From contig JAKANO010000017.1 in NCBI GenBank assembly GCA_021812385.1, forward strand, positions 1 to 64,000: a stretch of 64,000 nt of DNA, read 5' to 3'. The position numbers and the translations under genes are program-made. This DNA comes from Pseudomonadota bacterium. GTDB lineage: Bacteria > Pseudomonadota > Gammaproteobacteria > Burkholderiales > Thiobacteraceae. Below, in pieces: positions 49,931-60,655 of the stretch. The stretch's first letter is position 1. The number at the start of each line of letters is the position of its first letter. The notes beneath the pieces were generated by a model. The model saw only the letters and a list, made by a program, of their open reading frames with translations, did not search any database and was not told the origin of the DNA.

Positions 49931-50590
49931 ATGGCGGATACGCATTTAACCAGTTTGTTGATCGTGGATGACCATCCACTGTTTCGCAAAGGCGTGAAGC
50001 AGCTGATTAGCGATGCGGGAGGCTTTGATTTGGTCGGTGAAGCATCCTCTGGCGCAGAGGGCATCGACCTTGCGTATCTGCGCCAGCCCGAAATGATTTT
50101 GTTGGATCTCAATATGAAGGACATGAGCGGCATTGATGTCCTGAAGGTTCTCAAGGCCGCCGATTTCGATTCCAGGGTGATCATGCTGACGGTGTCGGAC
50201 CAGCAGGAAGACTTGGTGGCGGCGCTGCGTGCCGGCGCCGATGGCTATCTGCTCAAGGACATGGAGCCGGAGGACTTGGTGGCGCGATTAACCGATGCCG
50301 CGCGTGGTCAAACTGTTTTGAGCCCTGCGCTGGCCGGTCTATTGGTGCATGCGATGCGCCAGGACAGCAAGCCCAAGACCCCGGACGAGGCGGGCCTGAC
50401 GGAGCAAGAGCGCAAAATCGTCGAACGCATCGCAGTGGGCAAGAGCAACAAACTCATCGCGCGCGAACTGAATATCGCCGAAGGCACGGTGAAGGTGCAT
50501 GTGAAGCATTTGCTTAAAAAGTTGAACCTCAAATCGCGTGTAGAGGCGGCGGTTTGGGCGGTTGAACGTAATCATAAGTTGACGTCGTAG
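49931..50590 (+). CDS. narL: Nitrate/nitrite response regulator NarL-like
   Basis: 219 residues. Receiver domain with acidic pair DD (13-14), phospho-acceptor Asp59 (MILLDLNMKDMSG) and Lys near 109; C-terminal LuxR-type helix-turn-helix (about 154-208: LTEQERKIVERIAVGKSNKLIARELNIAEGTVKVHV in two parts). Partner of narX. Expected targets are the TACYYMT heptamers in front of narK1. Confidence 0.95.
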   Translation: MADTHLTSLLIVDDHPLFRKGVKQLISDAGGFDLVGEASSGAEGIDLAYLRQPEMILLDLNMKDMSGIDVLKVLKAADFDSRVIMLTVSDQQEDLVAALRAGADGYLLKDMEPEDLVARLTDAARGQTVLSPALAGLLVHAMRQDSKPKTPDEAGLTEQERKIVERIAVGKSNKLIARELNIAEGTVKVHVKHLLKKLNLKSRVEAAVWAVERNHKLTS

Positions 50591-50591
50591 C

Positions 50592-51176
50592 ATGCGAATG
50601 CGTAATGCCCTCGCTTTAGTGTTCGGTATTTTGCTGAGTGTTTCGGCCATTGCAGCCGACCCTGCATTTTGGTCGAAGTTGCAGCAGGGTGGCTATGTGA
50701 TTTTAATGCGCCATGGTCCCGTCGATAGCATGACGCATAGCACCAACCCGAATGCGGATTTCGATAACTGCGTCGGCCAGAGTAATTTATCGCCGCAGGG
50801 CCAACAAGAAGCGGCGCTCACGGGACGTGCTTTCAAAAAACGTCACATCCCGATCGGAGAAGTGCTGGCCGGTCCTTATTGTCGGACGCAAGATACGGCG
50901 CGTATCGCGTTTGGCAAAGTGCAAGTTTGGGATGCCTTGGATTTGCAAACGGCCTTACCCGAAGACGAAGCGGCTAAACGCGCCGAGGCTGTGTCCGCGC
51001 GCATTGGGCAATATAAAGGCCGAAAAAATTTAGTGCTGGTTACGCACAAACCCAATATCGATGCCCTGACCCTGGAGCTGGTCGCCCCCGGCGCCATTTT
51101 GATTCTTCAGCCGGGTGGCGGATCGGATTTCAGCGTAGTAGGGCGCATTGCGATTAAGGATTTATCCAATGATTGA
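50592..51176 (+). CDS. Secreted histidine phosphatase-family protein
   Basis: 194 residues with a signal peptide (about 1-22, cleavage at SAIAA-D). Histidine phosphatase core: LMRHGPVDS (Arg-His-Gly, catalytic His), LSPQGQQEAALTGRAF, PYCRTQDTARIAF, and LVTHKPNI for the second His. Periplasmic location with this fold suggests a broad phosphatase; the substrate is unknown. 1 nt after narL, so co-transcribed. Confidence 0.85.
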   Translation: MRMRNALALVFGILLSVSAIAADPAFWSKLQQGGYVILMRHGPVDSMTHSTNPNADFDNCVGQSNLSPQGQQEAALTGRAFKKRHIPIGEVLAGPYCRTQDTARIAFGKVQVWDALDLQTALPEDEAAKRAEAVSARIGQYKGRKNLVLVTHKPNIDALTLELVAPGAILILQPGGGSDFSVVGRIAIKDLSND

Positions 51177-51181
51177 GCGGC

Positions 51182-51895
51182 ATGAACCAATTTAGCTTAA
51201 TCGCGGTTTTTTTCGTCGGCTTGTTGGGTGCGGTGCATTGCTTTGGCATGTGCGGCAGCATCGTCGGCGCGTTGACGCAGCAACTTCCCAAAGATCGCAT
51301 ACGCTGGCCATTCCATCTGGCCTATAGCATCGGCCGCATTGCCAGCTATGCCATGGCAGGCGCTTTGGTCGGCAGCGTTGGGCAAGCCGGCATGCTGTTT
51401 CGAGATGTGGCGCCGATTCAACATTTGCTATTTGGCTTATCGAGTGTGATGTTGATTTTGCTGGGGTTACATCTTTCGGGTGTATGGGGTGTGGTGCAGC
51501 ATATAGAGCGGATTGGCGCATTTGTTTGGAAGCGCATCCAGCCTTACACGACCAGATTTTTACCTGTGAATACGCTTCCGCGCGCATTAACCCTTGGTGC
51601 TTTATGGGGGTGGTTGCCCTGCGGCTTGGTGTATAGCATTTTGATCGTTGCTTTAGCCAGCGCTAGTCCCGGCAGAGGGGCGCTCGTGATGTTGTCTTTC
51701 GGCTTGGGTACATTGCCTAGCCTTTTGGCCTTAGGGTTTTTTTGGGAGCGTTGCCGTAATTGGATTCAAGATCCCCGAGTACGCTTGGTCGCAGGTCTTA
51801 TCGTCGTTGCCTTTGGCGCATATGGCCTGTTTCATGTGGGCTCTACCTTGGCCTCCAACGGCTGGTATGGCAGCTGCCATGTTCCCGTTTCTTGA
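51182..51895 (+). CDS. SafE/TauE-like membrane protein (COG2836 type)
   Basis: 237 residues, about six membrane segments. Conserved HCFGMCGSIVGALT in the first segment (Cys pair plus His, typical of the metal-linked COG2836 proteins) and WLPCGLVYSILIVAL in the middle. These often accompany cbb3 oxidase genes and may assist copper handling. An in-frame TTG at 51173 overlaps the preceding stop; ATG 51182 is chosen. Confidence 0.8.
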   Translation: MNQFSLIAVFFVGLLGAVHCFGMCGSIVGALTQQLPKDRIRWPFHLAYSIGRIASYAMAGALVGSVGQAGMLFRDVAPIQHLLFGLSSVMLILLGLHLSGVWGVVQHIERIGAFVWKRIQPYTTRFLPVNTLPRALTLGALWGWLPCGLVYSILIVALASASPGRGALVMLSFGLGTLPSLLALGFFWERCRNWIQDPRVRLVAGLIVVAFGAYGLFHVGSTLASNGWYGSCHVPVS

Positions 51896-52230
51896 TTAAT
51901 TTCTCATCATTTCTAGGAGTCATTGGTTATTTTGGGCTAATCATGGCTTTAAATGACGAAGCTGGATTTGATAGTTGCAATTGCTTAGCTATCATCAAGA
52001 TATCTTGTTGTTAACAACAGTCTAAGAGGTCAGTGTTGCTTGTCCGTAGCATAAGAAGATGTTAATATCCTTATATTAAATAACTCCCCATGGCCGTGGG
52101 GCAAGGAAGAGGATTTGCAATGCCAAACTTCGATTTGATCATCGCATGTGCTGACAGTTCCTTGCTTTTAGACTGGACAGCGGCATCTGTAGGGCATTTT
52201 CTGTAGCCCTCGGAATAGCAAAACCTACTC
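51896..52230. promoter_or_regulatory. Promoter region upstream of the cco cluster
   Basis: 335-nt gap. Contains a perfect 14-nt palindrome TGTTGTTAACAACA at 52006-52019, an A/T-rich stretch (52060-52082) that can hold a -10 box, and a hairpin CCCCA-TGGCCG-TGGGG near 52087-52102. No convincing FNR box was seen. A 28-codon frame at 52120-52206 has a purine-rich leader but no recognisable product. Confidence 0.45.
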
Positions 52231-54741
52231 ATGAATAGTCCAGCACAAAATAGGGATATTTGCTTCCACTGCGGGCTGCCCGTGCCAGCGGCAGCGCATT
52301 ATCCGGTTTTGTTGTCTGATGAGCGTCATGCCACTTGTTGCCGCGGCTGCCAAGCAGTAGCGCAGATGATCGTGGATAGCGGCAATGCGGATTATTACCG
52401 GCACCGCACTGCCTTTCCTCCCACTGCGATACAGCAGGATCCGCTTCAAATTCTGCAACAACTCCAATTATTCGATCTGCCGGAAATACAACGTTCGTTT
52501 GTAAAGGCCGGGACAGGTGACGTGCGCGAAGCCGCGCTGATCCTCGAAGGCATCGTCTGCGCCGCCTGCATCTGGCTGAATGAGCGCCATCTGATGCAAT
52601 TGCCTGGCGTGCTGGCGGTGGAAATCAATTACAGCACGCGCCGCGCGCGCGTGCAGTGGGACAACAGCAAGATCCAGCTCTCGGCAATTCTGCAAGCCAT
52701 TCGCGATATCGGTTATTCAGCACATCCTTTCGATCCGCAACAGCAAGAACAGGTATTCATGCGCGAGCGTGCGAGTAGTCAGCGGCGTCTGGCCATCGCC
52801 GGCCTAGGCATGATGCAGGTGATGATGTATGCGATTTCAACATACGTTGCCGATCCCGGCACGATGACGTGGGATATCGAGGCTTTAATGCGCTGGGCCA
52901 GCCTGATGATGACTATCCCCGTGGTGTTTTATTCCGCATGGCCGTTCTTTCAAGGCGCATGGCGCGATCTGCGGCGGCGCTATCTCGGCATGGATGTGCC
53001 GGTTGCACTGGGCATCGGTGCCGCATTTTTAGCCAGCCTATGGGCCACGCTCACGCATTCCGGTGAAGTGTATTTCGACTCCATCTCCATGTTCGTATTT
53101 TTCCTGCTCGCCGGGCGCTATTTGGAAATGGGCGTACGGCGCAAGTCGGCGGCCGCCGTGGAAGCCCTGGCCAAATTGATTCCGGCAGTGGCAACGCGCT
53201 TCTGTGATTACCCCGCACAACAAAATACCGAAGTGGTGCCGGTGTCGCAACTGGCGGCCGGTGATGTCCTCATGATTAAGCCGGGCGAAGCCATACCTGC
53301 TGATGGCGTGGTGTTAACGGGCAACAGTGAAGCCGATGAATCCTTATTGACGGGAGAATCGCGTGCCTTGGCAAAGGCGCCCGGCGATCGTTTGGTGGGC
53401 GGTGCTATCAATGTATCGAGCCCGCTGCTGATGCGCGTGGAAAAAGTCGGCGCGGATACACTGCTTTCCGGCATATTGCGTTTACTGGATCGCGCACAGG
53501 CCGAGAAGCCGCGCATTGCCATGCTGGCAGACCGATTTGCCGCATGGTTCGTGTTTGCCTTGCTAGTGATTGCAGCGGCCATTGCGCTCGCCTGGATTGC
53601 GGTGGATGCATCGCGCGCCTTTTGGATTACGGTGTCGGTATTGGTGGTCACCTGTCCTTGCGCGCTGGGCTTGGCCACACCCGCAGCGCTGACCGCCGCG
53701 ACCGGACGCCTGACGCGCATGGGTTTGCTGATCACGCGTGGCCATGCGCTGGAAACCTTGGCCAAGGTCAGCCATGTGATTTTCGACAAGACGGGAACAT
53801 TGACGCTAGGCCGTCCGGTCTTGCTCGACACCATCCCCCTCGGTGCTGTGCCCGCTGCGCGCTGCCGCGCCTTAGCCAGTGCGCTGGAAGGCATGTCGGA
53901 ACATCCGATCGCACGCGCACTCCACGACGCCGACGCATTGCCGGTGCAAGTGCAGGACGTAAGCAGCCTAACCGGCCAAGGCCTGGAAGGCAGCTTCGAT
54001 GGCCTGCGCATGCGCTTGGGACGCCCGGAGTTTGTGGCGCAGTTGCATGGCCAGCCCTTGCCGGCCCAGCTTGCAGTGCGAGATGACCAAAGCCTGGTTG
54101 CCTTGGGCGATGCGCAAGGTTGGCTCTGCGTATTCATACTGGGTGATCAACTGCGCGCGGATGCCATGCAAGCAGTAGACCGTCTCAAGCATTTGGGTGT
54201 GCAAGTCAGCCTGCTTTCCGGCGATGGCACGGCCGTGGTGCGGCGCGTGGCCGAGCGCCTGGGGATTGCGCACTATGCGGGCCAATTATTACCGCAAGAC
54301 AAGTTGCAGCATTTGCGTGACCTGCAGCAGCAGGGTGAGATCGTCGCCATGGTGGGCGATGGCGTAAACGATGCGCCGGTGCTGGCCGCCGCACAGGTTT
54401 CAATCGCCATGGGGCAGGGCGCGGAAGTGGCGCAGGCCAGCGCCGACATGGTGATGATGACGGGCCAACTGGAGCGCTTGGCCGATGCGATCATCGTTGC
54501 GCGGCGCACCGCCGGCGTGATCCGGCAGAATTTGGTGTGGGCCGCGATCTACAATTTAATAGCGATCCCAGCCGCGGCCTTGGGCTTGGTAACCCCATGG
54601 ATGGCCGGCATCGGCATGTCGTTTTCTTCGCTGTTGGTGGTGTTGAATGCCTTGCGTTTAAGTTATGTGCGGCCTGAAATTGCCGTACCCGTTGCGGCAC
54701 CGATCATGACGCCGGCCGCGCTTGCCGCGGAGGGGCGCTAA
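52231..54741 (+). CDS. ccoI: Copper-transporting P-type ATPase CcoI/FixI for cbb3 oxidase assembly
   Basis: 836 residues. Cys-rich N-terminus (CFHCGLPVP, CCRGCQ) as in FixI/CcoI, one heavy-metal domain (CAACIW near 109-114), eight membrane segments, CPC ion motif in TCPCALG, DKTGT phosphorylation site, LLTGES and GDGVNDAP hinge motifs. CcoI exports copper toward the periplasm to supply the CuB site of CcoN. It is placed directly before ccoS and ccoN here. ATG has no strong Shine-Dalgarno. Confidence 0.95.
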   Translation: MNSPAQNRDICFHCGLPVPAAAHYPVLLSDERHATCCRGCQAVAQMIVDSGNADYYRHRTAFPPTAIQQDPLQILQQLQLFDLPEIQRSFVKAGTGDVREAALILEGIVCAACIWLNERHLMQLPGVLAVEINYSTRRARVQWDNSKIQLSAILQAIRDIGYSAHPFDPQQQEQVFMRERASSQRRLAIAGLGMMQVMMYAISTYVADPGTMTWDIEALMRWASLMMTIPVVFYSAWPFFQGAWRDLRRRYLGMDVPVALGIGAAFLASLWATLTHSGEVYFDSISMFVFFLLAGRYLEMGVRRKSAAAVEALAKLIPAVATRFCDYPAQQNTEVVPVSQLAAGDVLMIKPGEAIPADGVVLTGNSEADESLLTGESRALAKAPGDRLVGGAINVSSPLLMRVEKVGADTLLSGILRLLDRAQAEKPRIAMLADRFAAWFVFALLVIAAAIALAWIAVDASRAFWITVSVLVVTCPCALGLATPAALTAATGRLTRMGLLITRGHALETLAKVSHVIFDKTGTLTLGRPVLLDTIPLGAVPAARCRALASALEGMSEHPIARALHDADALPVQVQDVSSLTGQGLEGSFDGLRMRLGRPEFVAQLHGQPLPAQLAVRDDQSLVALGDAQGWLCVFILGDQLRADAMQAVDRLKHLGVQVSLLSGDGTAVVRRVAERLGIAHYAGQLLPQDKLQHLRDLQQQGEIVAMVGDGVNDAPVLAAAQVSIAMGQGAEVAQASADMVMMTGQLERLADAIIVARRTAGVIRQNLVWAAIYNLIAIPAAALGLVTPWMAGIGMSFSSLLVVLNALRLSYVRPEIAVPVAAPIMTPAALAAEGR

Positions 54742-54742
54742 G

Positions 54743-54910
54743 TTGGAGATTTTATTTTTGCTGATCCCCGTCAGTGTAGTCGTAGTGGCGGTGATCGCCG
54801 CAGCATTTTTGTGGGCGGTGAAATCCGGGCAATTCGAGGATATGGAAGGACCGGCGCATCGTATCGTGATGGATGACGATGCGCCGACCAAGCCGAAGAG
54901 TGTTGAGTAA
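54743..54910 (+). CDS. ccoS: CcoS, small cbb3 oxidase assembly protein
   Basis: 55 residues: one membrane helix, then the family motif [19 protein letters not shown]. Needed for cofactor insertion into cbb3 oxidase. TTG start at 54743 (MEILFLLIP...), with GGAGG 10 nt upstream, 1 nt after the ccoI stop. Confidence 0.9.
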   Translation: MEILFLLIPVSVVVVAVIAAAFLWAVKSGQFEDMEGPAHRIVMDDDAPTKPKSVE

Positions 54911-54957
54911 TATTTTTTCAAGCTATGAGCGCTTCAATTTACAAGGAGAAGATCGAC

Positions 54958-56376
<1,419 letters not shown>

Positions 56377-56397
56377 CCGGATAACAAGGAGCAAAAC

Positions 56398-57012
56398 ATG
56401 GAATCGTTTCACCAAAAGATCGAGAAAAATATCGGCTTGCTCGGCTTCCTGACCGCATTGGTCGTCAGCGTCGGCGGCCTCGTGCAAATCACGCCGCTAT
56501 TTTTCCAAAAATCCACCACCCAACCGGTCGAGGGCATGAAGCCATACAGCGCCTTGCGCCTCACCGGCCGCGATATTTACATCCGCGAAGGCTGCGTGGG
56601 TTGCCACTCGCAAATGATTCGGCCATTCCGCGCCGAGACCGAGCGCTATGGGCATTACTCCGTGGCCGGGGAATCGGTGTATGACCATCCGTTCCTCTAT
56701 GGTTCGAAACGCACCGGCCCGGATCTGGCGCGTGTCGGCGGGCGCTACTCGGACGATTGGCATCGCGCGCATTTGCATCATCCGCAGGATGTCGTGCCGG
56801 AATCCAACATGCCTTCTTATCCTTGGCTCGAAAAAGCGCCTGCGGATGCAACGGATATCGAAGCCAAGATGCGGGCGTTACGCAAAGTTGGCGTACCTTA
56901 TACCGACGCCGATATCGCCGGGGCCAAAAAGGAAGTGGAAGGTAAAACTGAATTGGAAGCCTTGATCGCTTATTTGCAAGGTTTGGGCACGGACCTCAAG
57001 GATGTGAGGTGA
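56398..57012 (+). CDS. ccoO: cbb3 oxidase subunit II (mono-heme cytochrome c)
   Basis: 204 residues. One N-terminal membrane anchor (about 12-30), then a heme c motif CVGCH (66-70) and the conserved [16 protein letters not shown] and MPSYPWL (axial Met) blocks. AAGGAG 7 nt before the ATG; stop overlaps ccoQ. Confidence 0.97.
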   Translation: MESFHQKIEKNIGLLGFLTALVVSVGGLVQITPLFFQKSTTQPVEGMKPYSALRLTGRDIYIREGCVGCHSQMIRPFRAETERYGHYSVAGESVYDHPFLYGSKRTGPDLARVGGRYSDDWHRAHLHHPQDVVPESNMPSYPWLEKAPADATDIEAKMRALRKVGVPYTDADIAGAKKEVEGKTELEALIAYLQGLGTDLKDVR

Positions 57013-57182
57013 TGATGGATAGCACACTCATTGGAACTGTTGTTACGGTGGTGTTTTTCATCATCTTCATCGGTATCTTTATTTGGGCTTGGAGCGATCG
57101 GCGCAAACAGGATTTCGATGCCGCCGCTAACTTGCCCTTCGAGGAAGAAGCGAAGCCTAAACATTCTGCGTATCCACGCTAA
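57012..57182 (+). CDS. ccoQ: cbb3 oxidase subunit CcoQ
   Basis: 56 residues, missed by length cut-offs. One membrane helix (about 8-27), then WAWSDRRKQDFDAAANLPFE, the usual CcoQ end. First ATG shares the A of the ccoO stop (TGATG); ATG 57015 is a second option. Stabilises the oxidase and links CcoP. Confidence 0.92.
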   Translation: MMDSTLIGTVVTVVFFIIFIGIFIWAWSDRRKQDFDAAANLPFEEEAKPKHSAYPR

Positions 57183-57233
57183 TAATTCTATGCGCGGCGC
57201 TCGATAAAAGCGTCTGGTTTAAGGAGAAAAGAT

Positions 57234-58142
57234 ATGAGCGATTTTGTTAATGAATTTTGGAGCTTCTTTGTTGCGGGCATAACGGCGGTCAGCATTATTT
57301 GGATCGCCTGGTTCGTCAAGGGCCAAACGACGCGCAAGCTCGCGCCCGGGCAAAAGGCTGAAGTCATCGAAAAAGCCTGGGATGGGAATTTGCAAGAACT
57401 CAATAACCCATTGCCGCGCTGGTGGCTGATGCTGTTTTATATAACCATATTATTTGCCATCGTTTACCTGGTGCTGTATCCGGGCATGGGTAGTTACAAA
57501 GGTCTTTTGGGTTGGAGCTCGCGCGGCCAATTACAGGATGAGCAAGCGCAAGCCACTCAAAAATACGGCCCGCTGTTCGATAAATATTTGAAGCAGGATT
57601 TAAAGGCCGTAGCAGCTAACCCAGAAGCGCGGGAAACGGGTAAGCATTTATTCCTGACGTATTGCTCGCAATGCCATGGTTCGGACGCAGGTGGCGCGAA
57701 GGGATTCCCGAATTTAACCGATAACGATTGGTTGTATGGCGGGGATCCTGAAACCATCAAGACCACCATCACCAACGGCCGTGACGGCGTCATGCCCGCG
57801 TGGGGTCCGGTGTTAGGCGAGCAGGGCGTCAAAGAAGTTGCAAATTATGTGTTGTCCTTGTCGGGACGTAAGCACGATGCAACATTGGCTGCTGCCGGTA
57901 AGGAGAAGTTTGTCACGATCTGCGCGGCCTGCCACATGCCGGACGGCAAGGGCATGCAAGCCTTGGGTGCGCCCAATTTAACCGACAATGTGTGGCTGTA
58001 CGGCGGCTCGGAGCAGTCCATTATCGAGAGCATTACGAAAGGCCGCAATGGCCACATGCCGGCACAGGGTGAAAAACTGGGTGAAGCCAAGGTGCATCTG
58101 TTGGCCGCCTATGTGTACAGTTTGTCGCAGGGAAAACCATAA
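57234..58142 (+). CDS. ccoP: cbb3 oxidase subunit III (di-heme cytochrome c)
   Basis: 302 residues. Two membrane segments (about 10-28 and 60-82), then two cytochrome c domains with CSQCH (144-148) and CAACH (230-234); FPNLTDNDWLYGG and APNLTDNVWLYGG follow each heme. Delivers electrons to CcoO/CcoN. AAGGAG 8 nt before the ATG. Confidence 0.97.
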   Translation: MSDFVNEFWSFFVAGITAVSIIWIAWFVKGQTTRKLAPGQKAEVIEKAWDGNLQELNNPLPRWWLMLFYITILFAIVYLVLYPGMGSYKGLLGWSSRGQLQDEQAQATQKYGPLFDKYLKQDLKAVAANPEARETGKHLFLTYCSQCHGSDAGGAKGFPNLTDNDWLYGGDPETIKTTITNGRDGVMPAWGPVLGEQGVKEVANYVLSLSGRKHDATLAAAGKEKFVTICAACHMPDGKGMQALGAPNLTDNVWLYGGSEQSIIESITKGRNGHMPAQGEKLGEAKVHLLAAYVYSLSQGKP

Positions 58143-58197
58143 GAAATAGTCGCAAGGGTAGATCGCGTTTCTAAGATCAAGTAAAGGTTGAAGCAGA

Positions 58198-59685
58198 GTG
58201 GCTGAACAGAAGGAAAAGGTAATCCCCATCACGCCGGCGGCGGAAGTCGAACAATCGCTGCTGGCGGTGAAGCAAAAGATTTATCCGCGCGCGGTGCATG
58301 GTTGGTTCGCCAACTGGCGCATCGCGCTGGTGGTGTTTACGCAATTGCTTTACTACGGCCTACCCTGGCTGACCTGGGATAACCGTCAGGCGGTGTTGTT
58401 CGACCTGGCCGCGCGTAAGTTTTATATCCTCGGCCTCGTGCTCTGGCCCCAGGACTTTATTTACCTGACCGGCTTGTTGGTCATCTCGGCTTTTTCGCTG
58501 TTCTTGTTTACCGCTGTTGCCGGTCGGCTGTGGTGCGGTTATGCGTGCCCGCAGACCGTATACACCGAAATGTTCATGTGGATCGCGCGCAAGATCGAGG
58601 GTGATCGTCCCAAGCAGATCAAGCTCGACAAAATGCCGTGGAATGCCGAAAAGATCACCAAGAAAACCGCGAAGCACGCGGCCTGGCTGGCGTTGGCTTT
58701 GTGGACTGGCTTTACCTTCGTCGGTTATTTTGTACCCATTAAGGAATTGGCCGTTTCTTTCGCGCATTGGACGCTGGGGTCATGGGAGATATTCTGGATA
58801 TTCTTCTACGGCTTTGCCACCTATGGCAATGCCGGCTTCATGCGCGAGCAGGTGTGCATCTATATGTGCCCCTATGGCCGCTTCCAGAGCGTGATGTTCG
58901 ATGCCGATACGCTCACCGTAACTTATGATGTGAGTCGCGGCGAGCCGCGCGGTTCTCGCGCCAAGTCGGTAGACCGTCATGCGGCCAAGCTTGGCGATTG
59001 CGTGGATTGCGGTATTTGCGTGCAGGTCTGTCCCACCGATATCGATATACGCGATGGCTTGCAATATGAATGCATCGGCTGCGCCGCCTGCATTGATGCC
59101 TGCGATCAAGTGATGGATAAGATGGGCTACCCGCGCGGCCTGATTCGCTACACCACGGAAAATGTCATCGATGGCAAATATAAGGATGAGGATATCCTGG
59201 CCCATGCCTTGCGACCGCGCACCCTGATTTACGGCGTGGTGCTGCTTGCCATTGTCAGCACCTTCGGCATTACACTGCTGAATCGCGTCCCTTTGCGCGT
59301 AGATGCCATTCGCGATCGAATTGCGATCCGCGAGACTGCCGAGGGATGGGTCGAAAACGTTTACCGCATACAGATTATCAATATGGACGGCAAGACGCAC
59401 CGTTATGCCATTTCTGTGTCCGGTTTGCCGGGCGTTAAAGTCACCGACAAAGTAACGGAGATTGAGATTCCGCCTTTGCAAAATCAAGATATGGTGGTGC
59501 ATTTGCAGTTTGATCCGAACCAGGGCAAATCTGAATCCGAATCTGAATCTGAATCTGAACACAAATCTGAACATAAATCCGAATCGGAATATAAATCCGA
59601 ATCCAGACCTGTGCTTTTTACCGTCCAAGCAGAGGATGATAAGAAGTTGCAGAAATCTGTTAAATCAACCTTTTTGATCCGCTAA
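58198..59685 (+). CDS. ccoG: CcoG/FixG/RdxA polyferredoxin for cbb3 assembly
   Basis: 495 residues. Membrane segments in the first half, an upstream Cys pair in LWCGYACPQTVY, YMCPYGRFQ, and two ferredoxin clusters CVDCGICVQVCP and CIGCAACIDACD. The C-terminal part is the Ig-like FixG_C domain (about 370-495). A Ser/Glu/His/Lys hexanucleotide-repeat insert (59527-59608) interrupts a loop in that domain. CcoG reduces copper for oxidase assembly. GTG start with a weak site. Confidence 0.94.
   Translation: MAEQKEKVIPITPAAEVEQSLLAVKQKIYPRAVHGWFANWRIALVVFTQLLYYGLPWLTWDNRQAVLFDLAARKFYILGLVLWPQDFIYLTGLLVISAFSLFLFTAVAGRLWCGYACPQTVYTEMFMWIARKIEGDRPKQIKLDKMPWNAEKITKKTAKHAAWLALALWTGFTFVGYFVPIKELAVSFAHWTLGSWEIFWIFFYGFATYGNAGFMREQVCIYMCPYGRFQSVMFDADTLTVTYDVSRGEPRGSRAKSVDRHAAKLGDCVDCGICVQVCPTDIDIRDGLQYECIGCAACIDACDQVMDKMGYPRGLIRYTTENVIDGKYKDEDILAHALRPRTLIYGVVLLAIVSTFGITLLNRVPLRVDAIRDRIAIRETAEGWVENVYRIQIINMDGKTHRYAISVSGLPGVKVTDKVTEIEIPPLQNQDMVVHLQFDPNQGKSESESESESEHKSEHKSESEYKSESRPVLFTVQAEDDKKLQKSVKSTFLIR
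59527..59608 (+). repeat. Hexanucleotide repeat tract inside ccoG
   Basis: About 13 imperfect units of the types GAATCT/GAATCC, AAATCT/AAATCC and GAACAC/GAACAT. Encodes KSESESESE followed by HKSEHKSESEYKSES. Length can change by 6 nt (2 residues) without breaking the frame. Confidence 0.8.
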
Positions 59686-59692
59686 GGTAATC

Positions 59693-60202
59693 ATGACAAT
59701 CTTAAAAAACCAACCCTGGTACCGCGAGCCTTGGCCGTGGTTCTTGATTTTGTTGCCGATGACAGCCGTGGTGGCGAGCATGATCACGATATGGCTGGCA
59801 GTGAAGAGTGCAGATGGCCTAGTGGAAGACGATTACTACAAGCAGGGCATCGGTATCAACAAAATCCTGGATCGCGATCAAGCAGCGGAAAATCTGCACC
59901 TGGGCGCAAACCTAGCGATTGATGGCACGGGAAAAATACTCACGATTAAACTGACAGGTAAGCTCGCTTCAAGGCCAGAGACGCTTTTGCTTTCTTTGTT
60001 GCACCCTACACAAGCCGGGCATGACCAGCGTATAACTCTCCAGAAAGGATCGGGGGGCATCTACATTGCAGCAAGCCCTAGTTTGAGTAACGTGCGTTGG
60101 CGCGTGATTTTGGAAGCGCCGCAAGGCGGCTGGCGCCTAGCTGGGCAATGGCTTGCTGGAAAACACATAATCAGCTTGGGCGAAGCGGAAAAGTCGGAGT
60201 AA
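59693..60202 (+). CDS. ccoH: CcoH/FixH-family cbb3 assembly protein
   Basis: 169 residues. Starts PWYREPWPWFLILLPMTAVVAS with one membrane helix (about 14-34), then the conserved VKSADGLVEDDYYKQGIGIN motif and a periplasmic beta domain ending in WRLAGQW. Sits 7 nt after ccoG. FixH is needed for stable cbb3 assembly. Confidence 0.92.
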   Translation: MTILKNQPWYREPWPWFLILLPMTAVVASMITIWLAVKSADGLVEDDYYKQGIGINKILDRDQAAENLHLGANLAIDGTGKILTIKLTGKLASRPETLLLSLLHPTQAGHDQRITLQKGSGGIYIAASPSLSNVRWRVILEAPQGGWRLAGQWLAGKHIISLGEAEKSE

Positions 60203-60247
60203 ACTAGCTGAATTACAACGTTCAAAGTAGGGGCAAGGAGAGGCTAT

Positions 60248-60520
60248 ATGGAGCGCACAATTCAAATTCTTTGGCCGTCTTTTATCGTGGCGGGCATCAT
60301 GGATATCTTAATGTTCGCTTTTTTCGATCCGATGGAAATCATGTACCAAGGGAGCGCGCTTTTTGAATCCCGACTAGCGGCTTACTCCGCAGTCTTTTTC
60401 ATCTTCTGGTTGTTCGGCGCTTCCAGCAGTATTCTCACCTGCTACTTCCAGTGCAGCGTTTCGCAGTCCAAACGCTTTTGTAAAATCCCAGCTCCCCAGT
60501 CGAATCACTCAAAAACCTAA
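60248..60520 (+). CDS. Small membrane protein at the end of the cco cluster
   Basis: 90 residues, two membrane segments (about 8-26 and 43-66), short Cys/Lys/Ser-rich tail. AAGGAG precedes the ATG. Short proteins with MDxLMFAFFDP-like starts occur near cco genes in related bacteria, so a role with the oxidase is likely but not established. Confidence 0.65.
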   Translation: MERTIQILWPSFIVAGIMDILMFAFFDPMEIMYQGSALFESRLAAYSAVFFIFWLFGASSSILTCYFQCSVSQSKRFCKIPAPQSNHSKT

Positions 60521-60532
60521 GTTCGTGTTTAA

Positions 60533-60564
60533 ACCTGGCGCACGACGCGCCAGGTACTGTTTTT
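60533..60564 (+). terminator. Intrinsic terminator closing the cco cluster
   Basis: Perfect 9-bp stem ACCTGGCGC / GCGCCAGGT with a 5-nt loop, then TTTTT at 60560-60564. 13 nt after the preceding stop codon. Confidence 0.9.
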
Positions 60565-60655
60565 CCCACAACGCGTTGCTATGATCCAATAAGAGTCAGC
60601 TTAGCGCTGGCCAAGTTCACATTCGACTTGTTTTCCAAGTCAAAGGAGAACTGTC

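Noticed and set aside
52120-52206. 28-codon frame upstream of ccoI with GGAAGAGG leader
   Set aside because: Good leader but no recognisable product; may be a leader peptide. Left as part of the promoter-region entry.
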